From the NCBI GenBank assembly GCA_008692225.1, contig VICG01000002.1:1132001-1196000 (forward strand): a DNA stretch of 64,000 bases, in the 5' to 3' direction. The translations under genes were made by a program, and so were the position numbers. The notes beneath the pieces are model-generated. The model saw only the letters and a program-made list of their open reading frames with translations. It made no database searches and was not told the origin of the DNA. Shown piece after piece: positions 44,739-56,932 of the stretch (position 1 is its first letter; each line of letters begins with the position of its first letter). The DNA comes from Monilinia fructicola (lineage: Eukaryota; Ascomycota; Leotiomycetes; Helotiales; Sclerotiniaceae).

Positions 44739-47332
44739 CTAATCTCTCCCACTAGCAATCAACTGTTCCATGATATCTGCAAATCTAGACGGAACACCAC
44801 CCTTTTCTTGTTTCGCCTCTCCAACTGCCAAAAGCACCTTTTTAATACCCACACCAACACTATCACTCTCAGTATACTGTTTGAGTTGATTTAATGACTC
44901 TTGCAAATCGCCTTCATTATCAAAGGCCTGGACTTCTCGCAGGATAGTCGCTAACTCATTGAAAGTATTGACATTAGGAACAGCTAGTTCACGGTTGAAA
45001 ATAGGTTGGAGATCGAGCTGTTTGAGAACGCTGCGTTGGGAAGTAGTGCCTATGATCAACAGACGACGTTGCTAGAGAGAGTTTGTTAGTAACGAGGTAT
45101 ATATAGAGGAGAAAGCACATACATTTGGTGGTTGTTTAGTGAGAAGGACCATGAGGGCTTGTAGAACCGCGTTTGAAAATCTGGGTCCGATGGGAACCCA
45201 TTCAATAATACGCTCAATGTTGTCTATAACAACGATATTTTGGGGAGATTTGTATGCATCCATAAAGACTTTGTTGAGGTATTGGATTTTTTGGGCATCA
45301 CCAAACCCAACCATATTCTCAGCGGAAACAAGCTTGATAAAGGGAAATTCCGAACTCTTGGCCATAGCCGCTGCAAGAGCAGTTTTTCCAGAACCCGGGG
45401 GCCCATGAAGAAGAACAGAGAGAAGGTGTGTTGTTTGTGACTCTTTCACGAGATCTATAAACAAACGACCATCTTTAAGAATGTTATCAATGTGCCTGCT
45501 AAAAGGTAAGATACCTGCTGCCATGGCGCCTTCAAGTTCTTCTTCAGATACACCGAATGCGGGTTTAACTTCGTCCAAGGCATGCATAAAGTCATCACGG
45601 TTGACTTTCATATTTTCGATATCATCGCTGACTCCTGCTACTGTGCCAACTTTGACATGTCGATTGAAAGCAAATGATGAGGCGGATTTAACGAGACCCC
45701 CAATTTCCGCCCCTGAGAAATTCTTGGTAAGGTGAGCGAGTTCAGCAACATCGACATCTGTATCCATCACATCATTCTTCAACATCTTGGAAGTATGAAT
45801 CTTGAGAATTTGTGCTCTGCCAGCTTCGTCGGGCAGGGAAATTTCCATATGAACCTCCAAACGTCCAGGTCGAAGTAAAGCGTCATCAATCATATCCATA
45901 CGGTTGGTCATTCCAATAAGAAGAATGTTATTGAGCTGGTCAACACCGTCAAGTTTTGACAAAAGTTGATTGACAACACTGTCTCCAACACCAGTTCCAC
46001 CGCCAGCACCACTTCCTCTCTGTTTACATACAGCATCCAATTCATCGAAAATGATGATATGAAGGCCACTCTCGTCTCCCTTTTCCTTGTACTCCTTTTC
46101 GGCGTCGGCAAAGAGCTTTCGGATATTTTCTTCTGATTGACCAACGTATTTGTTCAGTACTTCAGGACCGTTGATGACCTTCGGCTCTCTTGAATTCAGC
46201 ATCTTTCCGATTTGACGGGCAATGAGCGTCTTTCCAGTACCCGGAGGACCAAAAAGAAGAATACCCTTCACATGCTGAATGCCCAATTTTTCAATCAAGC
46301 CAGGGGGAAAGATACGAGAAGCGAAAGCTCTTCGGAAGATAGCACTGAACTCTGTATCTAAACCACCAATGCCCATATTCTCAAATTTGAAGTCCGGTGC
46401 AATGATAGAGTTGGCGGCCGGCCGCTTACTCGATCCCTTCAGTTTAATGGGTGATTTTGAATCCTTGTAGAATGTAATTGGGGTCGTTCTCACTAAGATA
46501 CCCCGAGCTTGTGGAGCGCTGACAGTTGGAGATGGTGCAGCATTCTTCTCCATACTCAAGTCCGATAATTGGACTGTTTTAACAAGGAACGACAAAGGGA
46601 TGTTCTTGTGATCCATCAATAGCCTTTGGCCAGGAGCAAAGACTTGATTCTCAAACCACTTAATGAACACACTGGCCAGTTCATCTTGGTCATAAGGCAC
46701 ATCTGTGAACTTCTTTGCCGAAGCGAATCCAACCTCGACGTCGAGGGCTCCAAGGTAAGCTTGTGGGCCTTGATAGAAAGGATCGTATGTTTCAGCGACT
46801 ATTCGATCCAGCATTCCAACATTACACCATGTTCTTTGTGGATCCGATAAACTTATACATCCTGGCGGGAAGCTATCCAAAGGTCTTGCAGTAACCACGT
46901 TCATGCCATTCAATATGAGATATATATCCGATCCGTCCGGGTTGGGCGGGAAGTCCATAGGGGATACCGCGGACCTTGTAACGGTGTCAGCACAAACAAT
47001 GCCTTAAACATGAGCCAGAATACTCACAAATTGCCAAATATATACTGATTTGCCTTTGTTTTATCATCGATTTTGGCGATACTAAGCTGTGCTTTTCTGG
47101 GAGACATTGGACCTCTACCTCCAGCAGCTTGTCTCGTTGGGAAAGCTTGTCTTGGAGATGTCAGAGGAGACTTCTCTGGACGTCCTCCATAACCACCTCT
47201 TGGATCATCATAGCCAGCCATAGCAGTATCTTCCCGTGGAGGAGGTGCTGGAGCTCTGCCATAACCTGCTGGCTGTTGTTCCCCTCTTGATGCTCTTGGC
47301 CCTTGACCAAAGAGGTTGTTACGGAGATTCAT
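44739..47332 (-). CDS. SEC18: SEC18/NSF vesicle-fusion AAA ATPase
   Basis: Hexameric AAA ATPase that, with alpha-SNAP (Sec17), disassembles SNARE complexes throughout the secretory pathway. Exons 47332-47028, 46974-45123 and 45071-44739; introns of 53 and 51 nt; 829 aa, normal for the family, unbroken. The first ~85 residues are a low-complexity Gly/Pro/Arg extension; the N domain follows (IFGNL onward). D1 carries Walker A GPPGTGKT (about residue 345), Walker B IIIFDELDA, and GMTNRMDMIDDALLRPGRLE (second region of homology). D2 carries GPPGSGKT (about 628) and a degenerate Walker B, VVIDNIER, as expected for the structural D2 ring. Divergent from the LENG1-like gene across 528 bp. Confidence 0.96.
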
Positions 47333-47860
47333 TGTTATCGTTGGGAGATTTGTGTGCAGAGAAAAGTAGAGGTTTGTTGAAACTTGACAGTATGAAAAGC
47401 TATTGCAAGATTAAAAGAGTTCGTAAAGCCTTTTTGAATTCTTATGTACACGAGGCAAGACAATGCTGGTAGACGTAGCCTGCTGCGGAGTGATTGCTAT
47501 TCAGGAGACTTTCGCGAGGCACCAGCCTTATGACAATGAAAGTCAAACTGTCCTTTGAACAATGAGTCAAAGTTCAAATTGAACAGATATAGTTTTTGAG
47601 ATGAATAAATAAATATCAGTGACGACCTCTAGTATTTTCTATTCTTGAGTTTAAATTATGCCAAAATGAAGTTTCCAAAGTGGACTTGGCCTTTTATGTT
47701 GCGACTGCTGTCTCTTGCAGGTTTGACATCGGCAAGCGGCGACCGAGCACAATTAATGATTGGATTGGCCTTGTCATCCCAAGAATCCTTATCGCAACCT
47801 CTCAGCCTTGACCTCGACTTCTTTGTTCAAAGCGGGGATCAACAACTTCGTTTACCAATC
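47333..47860. promoter_or_regulatory. shared upstream region of SEC18 and the LENG1-like gene
   Basis: 528 bp between divergent starts. A small open frame (47645-47872) overlaps the LENG1-like start in another frame and is not convincing. No distinct TATA box. Confidence 0.35.
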
Positions 47861-48933
47861 ATGCCTCTGTAGGTTTTTGCTATATTGAATGGTTATTCAA
47901 GAGTAGGTGACTGACTGTTACTAGTCATTTATTAGGCAAGAAGTCGTGGAATGTCTATAACAAAGACAACATCGAGAAAGTCCGGCGTGATGAAGCTATC
48001 GCAAAAGCCAAGGAGGAGGCGGAGGAGCAACAGATGCAAGAGTTAGATGCAGAGCGTCGCATGCAAATATTACGAGGAGAAATACCTACACCACTTCCAA
48101 TAGAAGATAAAACACATGATGATGAGGGTCCACGAGAGAGACGTCTGCATGGTTCTGGCGAAGAGCGCAAGAGACGACCTAGGAAGAGAAATGGGGAAAA
48201 CGATACTGATTTCGAGATGCGTATTGCAGCTCAGGATGCTCAAAGTTCCATCCAAGACCGACAAATAGTTTTACGGAAATCTACAGATGCACCATTAGTT
48301 GACCATGCAGGAAATATTGATTTGTTCCCACAGGAACGTCCGCACAAGCCTCGAGTCGAAAAGAATGCAGAAGTTGAGAAAGAAAAGGAGAAGAAGAAGA
48401 AAGAATACGAGGATCAATATACAATGAGATTTTCGAATGCGGGAGGTTTCAAACAAGGTCTCGATAGCCCATGGTATTCCAAGGCAACCGCAGAAGTGAA
48501 AGCTATTGATGAAGACAACCCGGGTAAGGATGCTTGGGGGAATGAAGATCCAAGACGAAAGGAAAGAGATGCTGCGAGGATTGTGTCAAATGACCCGCTA
48601 GCTGCCATGAGACAGGGTGCTGCTCAAGTACGGCAGGTGAAGAAGGAAAGAGAACAGTGGATGAGGGAGAAAGAAAGGGAAGTACGGGAACTGGAAGCAG
48701 AGGAGCGAAGAAATAAAAGGAAACGAAGACGTGATGAAGATGTGGACGACGATGATCTGGAAGGATTTAGTTTGGACAAGCCTGAGAAGAGATCACGAAG
48801 CTCCCATCACAAGGCTGATTCGGATTATGAACGGGAACGAGAACGCAGGCACCGACACCGTCGGAGGTCAGAAAGAGATGAGAGTGATCGACATCGACAC
48901 AGACATCATCATCGTCACCATAATAGAGGTTAG
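47861..48933 (+). CDS. LENG1-like protein with Cir_N domain
   Basis: Resembles human LENG1, whose N-terminal Cir_N domain is shared with splicing and co-repressor factors; I infer a nuclear RNA-processing role. A tiny first exon (47861-47868, ATG CCT CT) splices over a 56-nt intron (47869-47924, CTGACTG branch) to exon 2 (47925-48933): MPLHLLGKKSWNVYN, KVRRDEAIAKAKEEAEE. Then come ERRMQILRGEIP, a Lys/Glu coiled-coil-like middle, the conserved block FKQGLDSPWYS, DPLAAMR, and a C-terminus of Arg-His-Asp-Glu repeats. 338 aa, unbroken. The eight-nucleotide first exon is needed to obtain the family N-terminus. Confidence 0.85.
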
Positions 48934-48981
48934 CACATCTATTACGTGATTATTGCAATTTACGACCCTAAGTTGATACCC

Positions 48982-49575
48982 TTAATACTCAATCTTAACC
49001 TCAAACATATCCTTCTTGACCAACTCTCCCAGATCACCCGCCTCCATCTCCTCCAACGCCTTCTTGACCTCCCTATAAGTCCCCTCTGACAATCCCTCCT
49101 TCCTACTACTATAAATATCCAATCCCTGTGGCGTGAACAGACTCGGCGCAAACCAAGTAACAACCCACCTCTCTGTCTCCCCCATTCCCACACCCTCTGA
49201 AATGTCTCTCTCTCCCCACCCCAATACCTCCCAGTGGCTACTCGCGATCTTCAACCAACCTTTACCCCTCCAATTCCAAGCACCATCTCCATCTGGTGTA
49301 TCGATACCTTGTATACTTTTCGGTTGCGGCATCCAGGTTTTAGATGTAGGGGTGGAGGTTACTTCATCGTCGAGGAGTGGCGAGGAGTCAGGAGAGGTGG
49401 GAGGTATGATTTTATAGGTTATGCGGACATTCTTTGCCTTTCGCCACATGGGGAGTGTGGAATGGGTTACGGACCAGGTGTGTTCAAGCCATTCGAGGGG
49501 TGGTGTGATGAAAGTAGGTGAAGGGTGGTTGTACTTGAGGGGAGAGCGGATAATTATTTTGCTTGTGTCGGTCAT
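48982..49575 (-). CDS. conserved fungal hypothetical protein
   Basis: Single exon of 197 aa from ATG 49575 (MTDTSKIIIRSPLKYNHPSP); the frame extends to ATG 49641, which would add 22 residues. Notable blocks are WLEHTWSVTHSTLPMWRKAK, NWRGKGWLKIASSHWEVLGW and VVTWFAPSLFTPQGLDIY. The pattern of aromatic beta-strand-like segments suggests a small barrel or lipocalin-like fold, but that is a guess. No membrane segment. I believe similar uncharacterised proteins occur in other ascomycetes but cannot name a family. It ends only 48 bp from the convergent LENG1-like stop. Confidence 0.7.
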   Translation of the reverse strand: MTDTSKIIIRSPLKYNHPSPTFITPPLEWLEHTWSVTHSTLPMWRKAKNVRITYKIIPPTSPDSSPLLDDEVTSTPTSKTWMPQPKSIQGIDTPDGDGAWNWRGKGWLKIASSHWEVLGWGERDISEGVGMGETERWVVTWFAPSLFTPQGLDIYSSRKEGLSEGTYREVKKALEEMEAGDLGELVKKDMFEVKIEY

Positions 49576-50271
49576 GGCTGTAGCGAAACTTGATATACTA
49601 GGTAGATAGCTAGCTCTGCGATGTGTGAATGACAGCTTCAACTCAGGTGTTTTTTGAGATCTGGAGTAACCTTGTTTTTGTTTATGAAACGCGATATTGC
49701 TAAGACGTGACGATCAGTTGAAAAAAAGCGGCAGAAGCAATATTTGACACAAGCTCACTATACCTTTCCTACCTAGGATATAGAACTATAAAGCATTCAA
49801 TGGCTGATATGAACGCGTGCATCCTTTGGGAAACTGCACCATGTTTACAACACATGCAATTTTGCATTGCATAGTTTTGTAAATTCCATTATCGAAGGAC
49901 AAGTGGATGGGGAAAAGGAATTGAGAACCTTGAGAGCTTATCGAGTGAATCGCAGAGCTCTTGTGGATCCCATCCATCCCAATCCCGCATCACAAGGCTT
50001 AGCACCAGCCTCACCAAAGTAAACAAAAAACCCTCCAACGCCCCTTGCAACTGCACCTCCAATTCTCTTTCCCAATTCCCAGAACAATTTTTTCAACATT
50101 GCGCACTACTCTTCTCTCTACATCTGCAACAAAATATATACATTTTCCATCCACTCCAAAATTGATTTCGCCTACAGACGTGCAACGAAAGGTCTGAGAA
50201 GTTGAAGGTGGGAGAGGAGATTCTTCCCAAACGGACTTTTTCTCCATTGGCGACACAACAACAGCGAAACT
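49576..50271. other. intergenic region between divergent hypothetical genes
   Basis: About 700 bp, no further gene seen; a pyrimidine-rich leader (50035-50160) precedes the plus-strand gene. Confidence 0.4.
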
Positions 50272-51045
50272 ATGGACGATATCGAACTCGAGGATGATTC
50301 TGCCGCGATGGCAGCCATGATGGGCTTCTCTGGGTTTGGGAACCAAAACCCGCTGTCGAAAAAACGCAAATTCAATGCGGCAACCGATGCATTTGTCGAA
50401 GGCGCAGAATTGGAGAAAATTGATCGGGGAGGGAAAAAAGGGCAGGGGAGTGGAGGAAATCAGATTCCGTTGGGAAAGATGAGGGTTATTGGCGAGAAAG
50501 CTGTGGAGAAGAGGAATGATGAGGAGATTGATTTAGATGAAGATGAAGATAGGGATGGGAATGGGAATGGGGGAACTGCGGGAGCTGAAGAGGAGGAGGG
50601 TCCAAGATATATGGATACGAGTGCGCCGCCTCCGATATTTGATGGAATTGAAGGAGGAGAACACGCTTTAGGTCAAGATGGGACATCGGAGGATCCAGCG
50701 ATAGTGGAAGAACGACGCAGAGCACAGGAGCAAATTGACGCGATTCTCGCTGCTGCGCCCGACTCGGCGAATACGAATACATCGCAACCAGTACCGGGAC
50801 ATCTACACGGGCTCCCACCGAGACCAGTGCATAATAACATGGGATTTACGGCAGGCGGGGGAAGTGGCAGGGGAGCGAGAAGTGGAGGAAGCGATGCAGG
50901 AAGCATGGCAAGTTCAAGACCGAGTGGGCGGGGAACATTTAATAAAACGTGGTATGAAGGATATTATGATCGAAGTTTTAATGAGAATCCTTGGGCGAAG
51001 TTGGAGCAGGAGAGGGGACTGGAAGCTAAAGGAAGCTGGATCTAG
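50272..51045 (+). CDS. hypothetical acidic, low-complexity protein
   Basis: Single exon, 257 aa, unbroken. N-terminus MDDIELEDDSAAMAAMMGFS followed by GFGNQNPLSKKRKFN, the latter with a basic stretch that could be a nuclear localisation signal. The middle is Asp/Glu- and Gly-rich and probably disordered. The C-terminus has a conserved-looking block, TWYEGYYDRSFNENPWAKLE. The MMGFSGF element recalls the MGFxSF motif of the tri-snRNP 27 kDa protein, but the rest does not match, so I do not assign it. Confidence 0.7.
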   Translation: MDDIELEDDSAAMAAMMGFSGFGNQNPLSKKRKFNAATDAFVEGAELEKIDRGGKKGQGSGGNQIPLGKMRVIGEKAVEKRNDEEIDLDEDEDRDGNGNGGTAGAEEEEGPRYMDTSAPPPIFDGIEGGEHALGQDGTSEDPAIVEERRRAQEQIDAILAAAPDSANTNTSQPVPGHLHGLPPRPVHNNMGFTAGGGSGRGARSGGSDAGSMASSRPSGRGTFNKTWYEGYYDRSFNENPWAKLEQERGLEAKGSWI

Positions 51046-51418
51046 ATATAGGAAGAACAGGATGATGTTCAGTGAGAAGAAGACGAATACCCTCTACTCA
51101 TGATGAAGAGCTCTAGTATGAAGACGATGGTCTCAAAGAGAAGGTGCATGGGAAATGAATCTCAAGCGTAAATTTTGATGCCGCATGGAAGGACCCTCAA
51201 GGAAGAACAGGTCGATACTGAAAAGCAAATCTCACTAGGCATATGGTTGTATAGTGAGAATGTAGCAGCTTTGCCAAATATGCAACGCATAAAATTGCAA
51301 CCGCAATACCCGTGGATGACATCCAGAAGGATCTTCAGACCTTGAAATTAATGTTCAATTATAATTTAGGCATTGAAAGGGTATTGCAAGAGTAATCTAG
51401 GGTACAGTGAGGTTACAG
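51046..51418. other. intergenic region between convergent genes
   Basis: 373 bp between the hypothetical gene and the SPB4 stop codon; nothing recognised. Confidence 0.5.
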
Positions 51419-53346
51419 CTAATCGGCAAACCCCTCAAATTCTTCATCAGCATCATCTTCAATCTTCCTCTTCTTGACCTGCTCGATCAAAGCCTGTAGC
51501 TCTCTCTCCTTTTCTTGTTCTATCCTCTTCTCTTCATCTGTCATCTTATCCAGTCTTTCGATCTCCCTCTTTCTCTTCTTCTTTTCCCTCTTGAGCTCCT
51601 TGAGGTCTTGTTTCTCGTGCTTCTGACTCCAAGCTTCTCTTTGCTTCTTCCTTGCTATTTGCTCTTCAGTTGGGACGTAAGGCCCAGCACTTTTTGCTTC
51701 CTCCATAGCAACTCGTCTTGCCTTCTCTCTAACCTTGTCTTTGTATGCATACTCAGACAGCTCCAATTTAATGCCCAGAGTCTTATCGCCTTCCCACTTC
51801 TTTAGTTCAGGCATTTTTGGTAATCTGACAAGTGCCCAAGCATTGCCCAAGTCAGTCCAATCAAGGTCAGCAACTCGGAATATACTACTCGCTTGATGTT
51901 TCGAGTATGCCTGAACCCAACTGACGAAAGCGCGCTGTCCTTTATCATAAAGAGCACGGTCTGCTAGCACTTCTTTCCGCATCTTTGAGATGAGAACCTT
52001 GGCAGCTTCATCAGTTGTGCGGATTTCGGGCCTCTTGAGGGGTGTAACTGGGGTTTTACGAATTTCAAGAAATGGAATATAGTCTTCCTCACGTCCTGGC
52101 TGTAAGAAAATCACACTTAACCCTTTTCGCCCAGCTCGGCCCGCTCTTCCGCATCTGTGTAGAAACACTTTCGGGTCTGACGGCGGATCTATTTGTACAA
52201 CCAAATCGACCTGTGGTATGTCAAGACCTCTTGCGGCGACATCTGTGGTGAGAAGTATCGTTGGAGTAACTGCTGTAACATATTTCGAAAAATTTCTTTG
52301 CCGCACATTGGGTGGATGCTTGCCATGTAACGAAACCAGCGCAAATTGCTTAGGCAAGACTGCCTCGAGTAGTGGTTGGAAGTAATCAACTGCCGCACAA
52401 GTCGAAAGATACACGATAGATTTCTGGGGAGTGGGTTCAAGCTGTGATAGTAAAGATAGTAGAGCAGGAAACTTGTGAGTTGGTGGAGTCAGTAAGTACG
52501 ACATTTGAAGACTCGCAGGGGTCATTTTATCACCCCCTCCAGCCCCTTTAACCTTCACAGCAATTTTCACTGGATTTCTTAGGCCAACCCTCACTATTTC
52601 CCCTACCGCTTCACTGACACTGGCACTGAAGAGACCCGTTCTTCTTTGCTTTGGTAAACGGCTGAGAATCTTCTGCAAATCATCCTTAAAACCTAGATCC
52701 AATAACCTATCCGCCTCGTCCAATACCAAAACCTCGAAGGAAGATTGCGGGCAATGAACATGTGGAGATGAAAGTAATTCTAGTAATCTCCCAGGTGTCG
52801 AGATGAGGAGATTAGGGCTATTCTTGAGGAATCTGCTGAGATCTTGCGCCGGAGTAGTTGTGCCTCCAAGTAGAAGCTGTGGGACTACGCTTAACGTTGA
52901 CGAAGGTTTTCGTTTCTCGCCTTCCTCCAGTGGTTTCAGTGCTTCGGCTGAGGGTTCATGGAATGCGAGTAAGGAAGTGAGGACCGAATGAATTTGAGTT
53001 GCGAGCTCTCGAGTTGGGGAGACAATTATAGCACCGACATGGTGTTTCTTAATTGGTTCCTCCAATCGCAACAACTTTTCCACAACAGGTATTAAAAAAG
53101 ACAACGTTTTTCCACTACCTGTAACAGCCTTAAAGTCGTTAATACGAAGTTTCCAGGAGGACGTTGGATATTTACCTCAACAACAACATCCTTATTTCCC
53201 ATGAATAAGGGAATTGTAGATGCTTGTACTGGGGTCATTTTTTCAAACCCCATTGACGAAATGGCATCTAATATCCATTCTGCCAATGGAGGTGTGAGAG
53301 CATCCCAAGCTCTTGGATCTTTCTTCTTTTCACCATCGATCGCCAT
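51419..53346 (-). CDS. SPB4: SPB4/DDX55 ATP-dependent rRNA helicase
   Basis: Nucleolar DEAD-box helicase of 60S subunit assembly (27S pre-rRNA processing). Exon 1 53346-53176, intron 53175-53129 (47 nt, the shortest here), exon 2 53128-51419; 626 aa, unbroken. Motifs in order: Q motif TPVQASTIP (about 39-47), I AVTGSGKT (58-65), Ia PTRELA, Ib [69 protein letters not shown]. The DUF4217-type C-terminus follows ([19 protein letters not shown]) with a Lys/Glu coiled tail, which separates SPB4 from other DEAD-box proteins. Divergent from DGK1. Confidence 0.95.
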
Positions 53347-54264
53347 GGCACTGCTGTACGAGTGTGTATTAATATGAAGTCGAGTTTTTTATCATTTCGT
53401 TTTCGTTTCAATTTGCGATAAAATCGAAGCCATCATAAATTTCTTATCTTATCGGAGCGCCGATGTATTTTTTTCCGGGTCCGACAATATTGTTATTAGT
53501 TCACTGCGTATTACATAATCCGCAATCAAGGATGCACCGCACCCGACGCTCACGTTTCCTCCATGGATTGATTGATAAAACTTTCTCTTCTACGTCAGAA
53601 TGTTTGAGTTGACCTCTATGATGCTTACCTGGGTCGCTACTCCTCCCATCCTTCCCAGGCTTGACCAGAAATCACACGGCAAGTTCGATATTTATTATTA
53701 TCGAGCCAATACAAGTGGTAGGTACTGTGTATTAGGTATTAGGTATATTATATCAATACCATATCAATACCTAGCTTTATATAAGTTCATTTGTCTTCTA
53801 TTTTTCATCCCTCGTTCATTCACCACTTTCGATACTTGCATCTCACATGTATTAAAACTGAACCGGGAAGTGATCGCGTGCTTAGTCACTCTCTACAGGA
53901 ATATCCTTCTTTGCTCTTCCAAGGTTCCTGGCTGTGCAGCGTCAAGGGCATCTTTTCAGCCCGTGTCTCATTCATTCAATCTCCGTCAACATTTAATAAG
54001 AATCTTCATATAACTCATGTGCCACGTCTTTACGCGGCGCAAAAAGTCATCATATCTCTCTATAACGATGCAGCTCAGTCTGCACCACCTCTCGTGCATT
54101 CTCACACTATAACTTTATTTGAAGCATCTTCATCCATCGACACAACTCGCTCTTCACGAAAAGATCAATATTTCCTCTCCAAATTTTCACTTCTCCGAGC
54201 ATTCATCCTTAGTCGGCGGAAACTCGCTGGTGTAATTCCTACGCCTTGTTTACCAAATTTCATA
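53347..54264. other. intergenic region and DGK1 leader
   Basis: 918 bp between the divergent SPB4 and DGK1 starts. The DGK1 frame is open upstream to 53791 but contains no other ATG, so I treat it as leader. No other gene seen. Confidence 0.45.
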
Positions 54265-55485
54265 ATGTCGAGACCATTTTCCGATATTCCGGCTACTCCG
54301 CGGGTTATATCCCCCTCACCTACCCCATCAGATATTTCGCAAAATGGAGAATATTTTGGGCCTATGACAAGGTCTGCGAGGAAGAGACTGTCAGCGCAGA
54401 CAGTCTTGATGGATGAAGGAATAGATGAAGATGAGGCTGAGGATTCAGCTATTGAGTTGGATAGATCCAGGTCAAGGAGCCGAAGCCCTATAAAATCTCG
54501 AAGAGCAGCAAACTCCAAAGTCAAGACTATAAAAAAGATTCCCAAGCCTATAGAAAGTGTCAAAGTAGAAGAAGCAAATGGTATGAATGGTACAAATGGT
54601 ACAAATGATACAAATGGTACAACTGGCAAGGTAACCAACGGGCATCTCTCACCATCGAGTGCGAGTGTGAGCTCAGGCTGGAGCTGGAGAGACTTTAGTA
54701 GAAGTCCTAGTCCTTTGGGACTTATTCCTATTCACAGACAATGGAGGTCATTTATACATCGTCATGAAATACCAAGGAAGTTATTACATGTCTCGATAGG
54801 CTTCTTTACGATTTGGCTTTATATCTCTGGGGTTCAAACAAATGCCATCACACCTTACCTAATGGGAGCCCTAATACCCATAGCAACTGTGGATTATGTT
54901 CGGCACAATTACCCAGCTTTCAATGGTTTATACGTCCGATTGCTTGGAGCTTTCATGCGAGAAACGGAGTATGCTGGATGGAATGGTGTCATCTGGTACT
55001 TACTTGGCGCGTGGATTGTGCTTGGGTTCTTTCCGAAAGATATTGGTGTGATGGGGATACTCCTCTTGAGCTGGTGTGATACGGCGGCGAGTACTGTAGG
55101 ACGAGCCTACGGAAGATATACTCCAAGGATCAGACGTGGTAAATCACTCGCTGGGTCCCTTGCCGCATTCGTCGTTGGCGCGGTCACCGCAGCGGTATTT
55201 TGGGGATGGTTAGCACCAAGGACTGGCCCCTTTCCAGATGATCTGGACTGGCCCTTCATGTTCTCGGGAGACTTGATACTTCCTGCGGGGATCCGAGATC
55301 TTATTGGTCTGAGTGAGGCTCAAGGCATTGTTTCTGGCGGTTTGGCTTTGGCTATCATGAGTTTATGGACGGGTTTCACGGCGGCAGCTAGTGAGGTGGT
55401 AGATATATTTGGGTGGGATGACAACTTGACGATACCAGTCCTCAGTGGCTTTGGAATGTGGGGATTTTTGAAGATATTTGGGTAG
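54265..55485 (+). CDS. DGK1: CTP-dependent diacylglycerol kinase DGK1
   Basis: Dgk1 phosphorylates diacylglycerol with CTP at the ER/nuclear envelope, opposing the lipin Pah1 and controlling membrane growth. Single exon, 406 aa from the only in-frame ATG. Residues 1-150 are Ser/Arg-rich and disordered, with an NGTNGTND repeat near 110-120. The catalytic membrane part begins at HEIPRKLLHVSIGF (about 172), followed by about six hydrophobic segments and RETEYAGWNGVIWYLLG, SWCDTAASTVGRAYGRYTP (the CTP-transferase signature) and KSLAGSLAAF. Slightly longer than yeast Dgk1 (290 aa) because of the N-terminal extension. Confidence 0.92.
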   Translation: MSRPFSDIPATPRVISPSPTPSDISQNGEYFGPMTRSARKRLSAQTVLMDEGIDEDEAEDSAIELDRSRSRSRSPIKSRRAANSKVKTIKKIPKPIESVKVEEANGMNGTNGTNDTNGTTGKVTNGHLSPSSASVSSGWSWRDFSRSPSPLGLIPIHRQWRSFIHRHEIPRKLLHVSIGFFTIWLYISGVQTNAITPYLMGALIPIATVDYVRHNYPAFNGLYVRLLGAFMRETEYAGWNGVIWYLLGAWIVLGFFPKDIGVMGILLLSWCDTAASTVGRAYGRYTPRIRRGKSLAGSLAAFVVGAVTAAVFWGWLAPRTGPFPDDLDWPFMFSGDLILPAGIRDLIGLSEAQGIVSGGLALAIMSLWTGFTAAASEVVDIFGWDDNLTIPVLSGFGMWGFLKIFG

Positions 55486-56444
55486 GAGGATCAAGGACAA
55501 TATAATGACTGGGGGCGTTTCGGGTGGCCCAACATAGCGAGAGTATTAGAGATGGGATGGAGCGATAAAGCAGGCAAATACTAATGCGCACATAGAGATT
55601 CAATTCACACCGAGTTTATGCTCTTGTAAGGAGGGGATACGAAATAGATGTATGAGTAGGACGATCCAAAAATTCCTAACACCAAGCATAAGCATGCAGT
55701 GAAAGCTGGGTGGCAATTCCACGATAATTCCGAAATTGAAGCATGTGAGGCCAATGTATGCATGAAAGGTCAAGAATTGATCAAGATCATTGGTTGCGAG
55801 GGTAAAAGAACACAGCCCTGTCAATTCAACCGTTTGGAGGTTCGTACGTTTGCTACCGCACCGTTTACTTGTAGCTCGATATCCAAATGCAGGTTGAGAC
55901 CCAGCTCCGGAGCAAGAAAATGTAATACAACTTCGGTAACACATTGACTGCATGGCTTTTGATGAATATATCATACCACCATCAAATGAATGGGTCTTCG
56001 GGGTTGATTGCGAATATTTCAGTGCCCAGCTCGGGTTAGTTCGTTGTTGGATTTTCATTAATAATAGGATTTTGAATATTTTTCGTGCCAATCGTGGTGT
56101 GCAGAGTGTGCTGTTCTAAAGAGCTGGGTAAAAGGGAATCAAGATCTTTGGGAGCAAAAGCAATCCTGTGATCATCTATCCTGCATATGCTGATGGCGTC
56201 TCAAGGAAGGGAGGAAGAAAGAAAGAAAGAGAGAAAGGAGGGAAGAAGGTGAGTGGTAATATAATAAATATAACATGATTGATTGATTGGCTGTACTTGT
56301 GTAGAAATTGAATTCCTTTCGAGAAATCTTCAATGTTCCAATTGGTGTCATTTTTCTTGATTCGCCTGCTTCTTCATTCCGACCCCATCCGACAAGGGGG
56401 GAGTGTTTGGGGGAGGGGAAAAGGCATTAGCGATCCCTGACCTA

Positions 56445-56520
56445 GGGAGAAGGGAGAAGGGAGATGGGAGAAGGGAGATGAGAGATGGGAGATGGGAGAT
56501 GGGAGCTGGAGATGAGAGAA
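56445..56520. repeat. GGGAGATGGGAGAAG minisatellite
   Basis: About ten imperfect 7-bp units (GGGAGAA and GGGAGAT) in tandem. Confidence 0.85.
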
Positions 56521-56744
56521 ATTCCCAAAGAAAATTGACAACGCATGCAGATGGAATGAGAACAAAACAAACGAAAGTAAGAAATCAGTAGGCCATCCTG
56601 TGTGCAGAAAGGAGAAAAGCTTCGAGAGGTAAAATTGACCAATTGATGGATTGATGGATTGTCTAATTACTCATATGAGAAGATATCAATCAAGATTTCC
56701 TTGATGAAAAATGATGTTGATATTGGATGGATGGATGGGATACT

Positions 56745-56932
56745 ATTCAGTAGATACACACCACAGACACACATACCTAGTAGACACACATATCATATAC
56801 ACATCATATACACACATACGTACACATACATACATCATACACATATCATATACATATATACACATACATACATATACATACACACATATACATACATACA
56901 CGTATATACACATACACACACACATACAATAA
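56745..56932. repeat. ACACATACATA simple repeat
   Basis: Interrupted array of CACATA and CATA units, about 190 bp, open in several frames on both strands. Confidence 0.9.

Noticed and set aside
55600..56091. 163-codon minus-strand frame
   Set aside because: No domain, unusual Cys/Met content and location in the DGK1 3' region; not supportable without homologues or transcripts.
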